Part shown: one piece after another, positions 59,058 through 64,000 of the stretch
Layout: every line of letters starts with the position of its first letter
Numbering within the stretch: position 1 is the stretch's first letter
Assembly (NCBI GenBank): GCA_002347815.1
Contig: DDXV01000048.1
Location: 1 to 64,000 of the forward strand
DNA from: Syntrophaceae bacterium UBA2251
GTDB lineage: Bacteria > Desulfobacterota > Syntrophia > Syntrophales > UBA2251
Direction: 5' to 3'
DNA: 64,000 nucleotides
Made by a program: the position numbers and the translations under genes
Notes under the pieces: generated by a model
Database searches by the model: none
What the model was told of the DNA's origin: nothing
What the model saw: the letters and a program-made list of their open reading frames with translations, nothing else

Positions 59058-59459
59058 TCAGGCCTCCACGACGTGCTTCTCCAGGACGCGACGAATGGGC
59101 GGCGGGATGGGAATGGATTTCCGGGACTGCGGATCGAGGTAAACGAAGGTCGGCTTTCCCCTCGCGCACAATTTCCCGCCCTGGTAGATCTGCTGAATCA
59201 GGACGAAGCTGGCATTCCCGACCTTCTTGACCCCGGTAACGATCTCGACGTCTTCGCCCAGGAAGATCTCCTGCATGAAGTCGATGTTGACGTTGGCCAT
59301 GACCAGGAAGGGGTCTCCGGGTTTCCCCCGCAGATCGGGATTGAACAGCCGGATGATCTCGAAGAATCCCTCCTCCAGCCAGACGGGGATGACGTTGTGT
59401 CCGACGTGTCCCGCTCCGTTCACCTCGGATATCCGCGGGCTGAGCACCTTCTTGTACAT
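59058..59459 (-). CDS. Thioesterase-superfamily (4HBT-like hotdog) protein
   Basis: The 133-residue protein starts at ATG 59459 (GAGAGGAGAGG upstream). It has the hotdog-fold pattern NGAGHVGHNVIPVWLEEGFF, FLVMANVNIDFMQEIFLGED and VEIVTGVKKVGNASFVLIQQ typical of acyl-CoA thioesterases of the 4HBT family. The catalytic acidic residue is probably the Glu of WLEEGF. It stands alone and faces away from the amidohydrolase gene. Confidence 0.8.
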   Translation of the reverse strand: MYKKVLSPRISEVNGAGHVGHNVIPVWLEEGFFEIIRLFNPDLRGKPGDPFLVMANVNIDFMQEIFLGEDVEIVTGVKKVGNASFVLIQQIYQGGKLCARGKPTFVYLDPQSRKSIPIPPPIRRVLEKHVVEA

Positions 59460-59774
59460 GTCCGCCTCTCCTCTCAGGATCTTTCGCGCCCGGTTTCCGT
59501 GAATCCGCGCTTTCGGGAGCGGCACCTTTAGCACCGCCGGCAGCCCAATTCCAGACATATTTTTCAACGAAGCGCCGCCGAGGACCCCTCCGAATGCCCA
59601 TTGACTCACCCGGGCGACCGGGGTAGATTTTCGGGCACGGGGTGACGGTCCGTCCCCCTCTCCGCCCTGTGGGCATCAAAGCGCGGAAGTGAAGCCTGGC
59701 GGGGGGCGGCTTTGCCCGCCCCGCTTTCGACGGTGTTCAGTCGGTGACGAAACCCTTTCCGAGGAGGCGATGCG
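59460..59774. other. Divergent intergenic region
   Basis: This 315-base stretch between the thioesterase and the amidohydrolase holds the promoter at 59601-59629 and no supported coding frame. The amidohydrolase leader of about 140 nt is non-coding. Confidence 0.45.
59601..59629 (+). promoter_or_regulatory. Sigma-70-like promoter of the amidohydrolase
   Basis: -35 TTGACT (59601-59606) and -10 TAGATT (59624-59629) with a 17-bp spacer; the start codon is about 145 nt downstream. Confidence 0.5.
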
Positions 59775-61601
59775 ATGAACGGCAAGTCAAGTCTGGAACG
59801 GCTGATCAAGACGAAACACTCCCGAAGGCGGTTCCTGGCCTTCACCGGAAAATCGATGGCCCTGCTGGCGGCGTTGCCGGGCCTGAGACTGCTGCAAGGA
59901 ACGGCGGACGCCAAACCGACCGCCGACAGTATCCCCAAGGCGGTGGTGACGGGCGCGGGGGACCGCGATACGCTTCTGAAGAACGGCTTCATCGTCAACG
60001 GCTCGGGACGGAGGGGCTTCAAGGGCCACCTGCTCATCCGCGACCGGAAGATCGAGAAGATCTCCCGCGGCGAGATCCGCGCGTCCTGCCCGGTCGTCGA
60101 CTGCGCGGGGCAGGTGATCATGCCGGGAATCATCGATGCCCACTCCCACATGGACTGGTACCTGCCCATCCGGGGGCGCGACGACCTCAAGCTCCCCTTC
60201 ACGGCCCAGGGCGTCACCACCTTCGTGGCCGGCCAATGCGGATACGGCATCGCGGGGTTTCGGAAGAACTCGCCCCACATGAACCTGATCGCGTCCAGGA
60301 CCAAGGGGCTCTTCCGCATCGAGTGGGACACCCTGGCCCAGTACTTCGATCATATCGAAAAAACCGGCCTGACCCACAACCTCGTCACCCTGGCCGGACA
60401 CGGCACGACCCGGACCTCGATCCGCGGATTCAACGCCGCGCCGATGCGCAGGGACGAAATGAAGGAAATGCTCGCGCTCCTGGAACAGTCGCTCGACGAA
60501 GGCGCGGTCGGCGTCTCGCTGGGGCTGCAGTACGAGCCGGGCATTTTCACCCAGACCGCCGAACTCCGGGAGATCGCCAGGCTCGTCAAGAGGAAGGACA
60601 AGATCCTGACCGTCCATCTTCGGGCATACTCGGCCCTTGCGCCGGGATACCCGATGAGCGTACCGAAGATCCTGCTCGACTACATCATGCCCTTCGACGG
60701 CTACGAGCCCCACAACCTGATCGCCATCGACGAGATGCTGAACATCGCCCGCGAAACGGGCATGCGCCTGCAGATCTCCCATCTCATTTTCGTGGGAACC
60801 CGGACCTTCAAGACCTGCGAAGACGCCCTCAAGCGCATCGACCGGGCCATCCGGCAAGGGGTTGATGTCAAGTTCGACACCTACGCGTACCACTGCGGCC
60901 AATCCGTGATCAACGTCATCTTTCCGGCCTGGTTTCTGGCCAGAGTCCCGCAGGCGTACGACGACCCCAAGATGCTCGTCCGGCTCAGGGACGAATGGCA
61001 ACAGACCATGCGGTTCCTGGGCTTCGGGGTCAAGGACATTCAGATCACGTACGCGAACCACCCGGAACTCAACCGGTTCAACGGCCTGTTCCTGGCCGAC
61101 ATCTCGAAGAAGCGGGGAATGGACTGGTTTGAAAACACCATGGATTTTGCACGCAAAAGCAACGGCCTCGCCAACATCCTCAATCATGGCTACAGCAACC
61201 TGGCCGTCGTCGAGGCCTTGTTGGCGTCCCCCGCCGCCCTCTTCATGACGGACGCGCTTCCCGCGCCCCAGGGCGTGCAGAACCCGGCCATGTTCGGGAA
61301 CTTCCCCCGGTTCTTCCAGTTGGCCCGCGAGAAACGGCTCATCTCCCTGGAGGAGGCGGTCCGCAAGATGTCCGGCGCGACCGCCGAGCGCTACGGCATC
61401 AAGGATCGCGGCTTTTTGAGGGAAGGGCTGGCGGCGGACATCGCCGTGATCGACTGGAACAGGATCCGCGACAACAACACGCTCACGGATACCAGCCAGG
61501 CCCCGACGGGCATCGCGGCGGTTTTCATCAACGGCCAGCAGGTGTTGAACCAGGGAAAGGTCAACGGGGCGATGAAGGCCGGCAAGACCCTCCCCGTCTA
61601 G
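59775..61601 (+). CDS. Tat-exported N-acyl-D-amino acid deacylase-like amidohydrolase
   Basis: The 608-residue protein has a Tat signal (HSRRRFLAFTG then a hydrophobic stretch, residues 14-46), implying export of a folded metalloenzyme. The amidohydrolase domain has GQVIMPGIIDAHSHMDWYL (HxH motif), the GVTTFVAGQCGYG loop, AGHGTTR, the LTVHLRAYS His and QISHLIF His, and a C-terminal GLAADIAVIDWNRI strand. The pattern is D-aminoacylase (COG3653-like). It may process D-amino acids from peptidoglycan or other N-acyl-D-amino acids in the periplasm. The gene has its own promoter. Confidence 0.85.
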   Translation: MNGKSSLERLIKTKHSRRRFLAFTGKSMALLAALPGLRLLQGTADAKPTADSIPKAVVTGAGDRDTLLKNGFIVNGSGRRGFKGHLLIRDRKIEKISRGEIRASCPVVDCAGQVIMPGIIDAHSHMDWYLPIRGRDDLKLPFTAQGVTTFVAGQCGYGIAGFRKNSPHMNLIASRTKGLFRIEWDTLAQYFDHIEKTGLTHNLVTLAGHGTTRTSIRGFNAAPMRRDEMKEMLALLEQSLDEGAVGVSLGLQYEPGIFTQTAELREIARLVKRKDKILTVHLRAYSALAPGYPMSVPKILLDYIMPFDGYEPHNLIAIDEMLNIARETGMRLQISHLIFVGTRTFKTCEDALKRIDRAIRQGVDVKFDTYAYHCGQSVINVIFPAWFLARVPQAYDDPKMLVRLRDEWQQTMRFLGFGVKDIQITYANHPELNRFNGLFLADISKKRGMDWFENTMDFARKSNGLANILNHGYSNLAVVEALLASPAALFMTDALPAPQGVQNPAMFGNFPRFFQLAREKRLISLEEAVRKMSGATAERYGIKDRGFLREGLAADIAVIDWNRIRDNNTLTDTSQAPTGIAAVFINGQQVLNQGKVNGAMKAGKTLPV

Positions 61602-61620
61602 GGCGGGAGGCGCCCCGCCC

Positions 61621-62682
61621 TCAGGATTTCGGCAAGAACGCGGCGAAGAGCATTCCCAGCATCCTGCCGGCGTCGGCGAGAATCTCGACGGTGATCCTGT
61701 CGAGGAAATCGAGCTTGTCCCGATGGGCGTCACTGAAAATCACCCGGGCCGCGTCCGCGGAGCACCGGTTGGTCTGCGTGGCCGCGTCCAGGGGACTGTC
61801 GGGGTCCATCCGGCTGAACGCCTCGAGCAGTTCCGGGCCGAACCGGTCGAAGAAGTAATAGAAAATCGGGTTATGCCTCCGCTCCGCCCGCCGGATGTAG
61901 GCCGGCAACCGATCCCGCACATCCCCCGGGGCATCCCGCCCTTCACGCGCACCGCGCAACAGGGCCTCTTTGAAGGGCTCGAATCCCTCCCGAAACCGTC
62001 GTTCGGTATAGACCTCGTAACTCTGATGCATGGCGGACACGATCTTGAAAAGCTCGTGCCTGGCCCGCATCCGCTTGAGCAGGAATGAGCCGGGCAGCGC
62101 CTTGACGTGAAAGGGATGCCCCAGGTCCGCCAGGTAGTGCGCGCCCCGGGAAAGATACCGCCATCCCCAATAGTCGTGGTTGCTGTCGAACGCAAGCCTC
62201 GCCAGATCCCTGTGAACGCTGAAGGACCGGGGCGCGATGCCGAAGGTCATCCCGAGAAGCCGGAATCGCATGTGCCGCCAGCCATGCGACCCGCCGGTGA
62301 TTTTCTGGTTCCGGTGCAGGACAAGATCGTAGTCCGGATACAGATCCGGCTCCGTACTGTAGATCACCAGCACCTTCCACGGCTCGATCGTCTTTCCCGC
62401 GGGCGGCTCGAGGGCAAAATCGCCGTTTCGCTTTTTGTAATCGAAGGACCACAGCGGATCCAGTTGCCGGTGCGTCTGATAACTTTCCTTGTAAACGTCG
62501 ATGTGCTTCGAGCCGATGGGCCAGATCTTCTCTCCGAAGCGGGGATTGGGCCGGACGGGTACCGGCGGCAAGGCCATCAGGCGGTCCAGGGCGCGGACGC
62601 AGAAGTATGCCAGGTATTCATGGGAGAACCAGGGCGCCCAGGCCGCGGGAAGGCGGGGATCGTCATGCAGGGAATAGTCCAA
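61621..62682 (-). CDS. Phospholipase C / P1-nuclease-like protein (TTG start)
   Basis: The 353-residue protein has the zinc-binding motif of the phospholipase C/P1 nuclease superfamily in HYLADLGHPFH (Hx3Dx3PxH), an earlier GSHGWRHMRF and a FDSNHDYWGW His/Asp pair. I start it at TTG 62682 because GAAGGAAA lies 7 nt upstream; the alternative GTG 62733 would lie inside the terminator hairpin that ends the upstream gene. No signal peptide is seen. Function: hydrolysis of a phosphodiester or lipid is likely but unproven. Confidence 0.62.
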   Translation of the reverse strand: MDYSLHDDPRLPAAWAPWFSHEYLAYFCVRALDRLMALPPVPVRPNPRFGEKIWPIGSKHIDVYKESYQTHRQLDPLWSFDYKKRNGDFALEPPAGKTIEPWKVLVIYSTEPDLYPDYDLVLHRNQKITGGSHGWRHMRFRLLGMTFGIAPRSFSVHRDLARLAFDSNHDYWGWRYLSRGAHYLADLGHPFHVKALPGSFLLKRMRARHELFKIVSAMHQSYEVYTERRFREGFEPFKEALLRGAREGRDAPGDVRDRLPAYIRRAERRHNPIFYYFFDRFGPELLEAFSRMDPDSPLDAATQTNRCSADAARVIFSDAHRDKLDFLDRITVEILADAGRMLGMLFAAFLPKS

Positions 62683-62697
62683 CGTCGGGTTTCCTTC

Positions 62698-62730
62698 AAA
62701 AAACGGGGAGCGGCGCGCAACCGCTCCCCG
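62698..62730 (-). terminator. Intrinsic terminator between the RuBisCO-like and phospholipase-like genes
   Basis: On the minus strand, CGGGGAGCGG / CCGCTCCCCG (10 bp) with a 7-nt loop is followed by TTTTTT (plus A-run 62698-62703). It lies 37 nt past the stop of the RuBisCO-like gene. Confidence 0.85.
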
Positions 62731-62766
62731 CACGGATAAAAGCAGCGTCCCTCATGCGATGGACGC

Positions 62767-64000
62767 TCAAATCTTGAAGTCGGTTTTCTTGCTCCAGACG
62801 CCCAGGGCGACCCCCAGTTCCTCATGTTCCTTGGCGTACAGTTGCAGGTTGATTCCCTTGACCGCGGCATCGATCGCCTGCCGCAGGGCGCGGGCGCCGG
62901 CCCTCGGCCCCTGGGGATGGGCATGGATGCCGCCACCCGAACCGATCATGATGTCGCGCCCCACGGCGGCCACGATATCGGCCACGTTCGCGGGCGTGAT
63001 GCCGCCGGACGGCATGGGCATGGTGGGTTTCAGGCGGCCCATCGGATACGTCAGATTGCGCACCGTGTTCATGAAGCGGTCGTGCATGTACATGGCCTTC
63101 CCGCCCATGGAGAAGGGCAGCACGATGGCGTCCGCCCCGCACAGGCGGGGAAACTTCCCCAGAATGATCGGCGAGGCGATCCCCTGGTTGGGCGACATGT
63201 AGTAGGCGCCGGCCAGATCCATATGCGCCAGGATCGGCACGTTGATGGCCGGGTCTTCCGCCAGCGCGCGCATGGCCTCCGGACCGACCGCCAGATAGTT
63301 CACCATCATGCCGTTGACGCCCGCATCGACGCAGCGCCTCGCCAGATCGAACATCCGCGGCAGGCGGTCCGTGACGTTCACGGTGTAGAGGGTGTGTTCG
63401 CCGGTTTCCTCGTACACCTCCCGCTCGATCTTCATGTAGGTCTTGACCCGTTTGACGGCGTCGTTGTACCGCATGTTGGCGATCAGTTCGTCGTCCTTGA
63501 TCACGTCGCAGCCGCCCAGCGCCGCCTGCCGGAAGAGTTCCGCGCCGACTTCGAGCGGATAGCCGCTGCACGGCTTGATCATGTTGTTGAGCAGCGGCCG
63601 GCCCTTTTTGACCCCCAGCGCCTTCCACCAGCCGTCCGTCCCGAATTTCGGGCCCTGATACTGGTCCAGGGTGGTCTTGGGGAGGCGGAGGTCGAGCAGT
63701 TTGAAGTTCGGCACCATGGAGATGTTCCCGATCGTCGCCGTCAGCATCATGGGCAGCTGGTCTTCGACGTTGGCCGCGGGAAAGGCGATCTGCAGGATGT
63801 ACTGCCGCTCCGTCACGTCCGCGGGCAGCGCGTACTCGTAATACGGGGCCTCATAGACGCCGATCACCTTGGCGACGTGGCCCGCGCGCACCTCCGGGGT
63901 TTCGCCGGGGACCGGGACCCAGGTGCCGGTGGTCTGTTCGATCGCCATCACCTGTCCCATGATCGACATGTCCCACCCCTTGTCCGCCTGGATCCAGTAG
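62767..64000 (-). CDS. RuBisCO-like protein, 5' end outside window
   Basis: The frame is open to the window edge (about 410 residues visible, including YWIQADKGWD before ATG 63969). It is a large-subunit RuBisCO fold: MIKPCSGYPLEVGAEL, GGCDVIKDDELIANMRY (the carbamylated-Lys/Asp/Glu site is kept as KDDE), ILAHMDLAGAYY with its His, and MPSGGITPANVADI followed by GSGGGIHAHPQGPRAGARAL. The second lysine of the KPK motif reads Cys, so it is more likely a RuBisCO-like form IV protein (isomerase or enolase-like) than a CO2-fixing enzyme, but the class is not certain. The strong terminator follows. Confidence 0.78.
   Translation of the reverse strand, partial: YWIQADKGWDMSIMGQVMAIEQTTGTWVPVPGETPEVRAGHVAKVIGVYEAPYYEYALPADVTERQYILQIAFPAANVEDQLPMMLTATIGNISMVPNFKLLDLRLPKTTLDQYQGPKFGTDGWWKALGVKKGRPLLNNMIKPCSGYPLEVGAELFRQAALGGCDVIKDDELIANMRYNDAVKRVKTYMKIEREVYEETGEHTLYTVNVTDRLPRMFDLARRCVDAGVNGMMVNYLAVGPEAMRALAEDPAINVPILAHMDLAGAYYMSPNQGIASPIILGKFPRLCGADAIVLPFSMGGKAMYMHDRFMNTVRNLTYPMGRLKPTMPMPSGGITPANVADIVAAVGRDIMIGSGGGIHAHPQGPRAGARALRQAIDAAVKGINLQLYAKEHEELGVALGVWSKKTDFKI

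Overview
The window looks like a chromosomal segment of a GC-rich, Gram-negative, anaerobic deltaproteobacterium, probably a Syntrophales/Syntrophus-like member of the Desulfobacterota. I infer this from gene content only: lipoproteins with lipoboxes, a CarD - PIN/TRAM - IspDF - GltX run, a histone H1-like lysine/alanine-rich protein, a Cam-type gamma carbonic anhydrase, acyl-CoA ligase and carboxyltransferase genes, and a RuBisCO-like protein. No phage, insertion sequence, CRISPR array, rRNA or tRNA gene was seen. Most genes are compact housekeeping genes in short operons, many with 4-nt ATGA overlaps.

Layout. 1-2.1 kb is a scarred stretch: the 3' end of an acyl-CoA ligase, broken short-chain dehydrogenase pieces, a pRiA4b ORF-3-like gene and a methyltransferase remnant. 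2.2-4.1 kb holds an aquaporin, a small zinc-ribbon protein and a gamma carbonic anhydrase. 4.2-9.9 kb is a minus-strand cofactor run (valS, nadC, birA, coaX, coaE). 10.1-14.2 kb has an SLH/TPR lipoprotein, miaA and mutL. 14.3-24.9 kb is a minus-strand cluster of seven genes; six encode exported or lipid-anchored proteins, and five of those carry domains of the CsgG/FlgT/LPP20/GNA1162/TolB-N type. It has a good promoter at its head and an intrinsic terminator at its tail, and is the best candidate here for an undescribed envelope system. 25-28 kb holds rfbD, truA and pgk. 28.2-31.1 kb holds a carboxyltransferase subunit, an AT-richer non-coding stretch and a histone H1-like gene with a nested start.

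31.3-35.7 kb is carD - PIN/TRAM - ispDF - gltX. 35.7-39 kb is pcm, a NlpD-like degenerate LytM lipoprotein, a radical SAM protein and a hypothetical gene. 39.2-41.3 kb encodes a circularly permuted cofactor-independent phosphoglycerate mutase followed immediately by a macrodomain protein. 41.3-50.2 kb is a mixed region: a MoaE-like protein, a nitrilase-family amidase, an RRM protein with a terminator-bearing leader, an M29 aminopeptidase, an MsrAB lipoprotein, DUF721, a TrmN6-like methyltransferase, DUF1015, a small esterase, a NIL-ferredoxin and a membrane protein. 50.5-54.9 kb is mtaB - rnc - a radical SAM protein, then an iron-type alcohol dehydrogenase. 54.9-58.8 kb is a transglutaminase/ABC exporter operon. 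59-64 kb has a thioesterase, a Tat-exported D-aminoacylase-like amidohydrolase, a phospholipase C/P1-nuclease-like protein and a RuBisCO-like protein cut by the window edge.

The two strongest leads are the circularly permuted phosphoglycerate mutase (39184-40770) and the CsgG/FlgT/LPP20-type envelope cluster (14319-24867). All function calls come from reading motifs by eye; no search or structure prediction was run.
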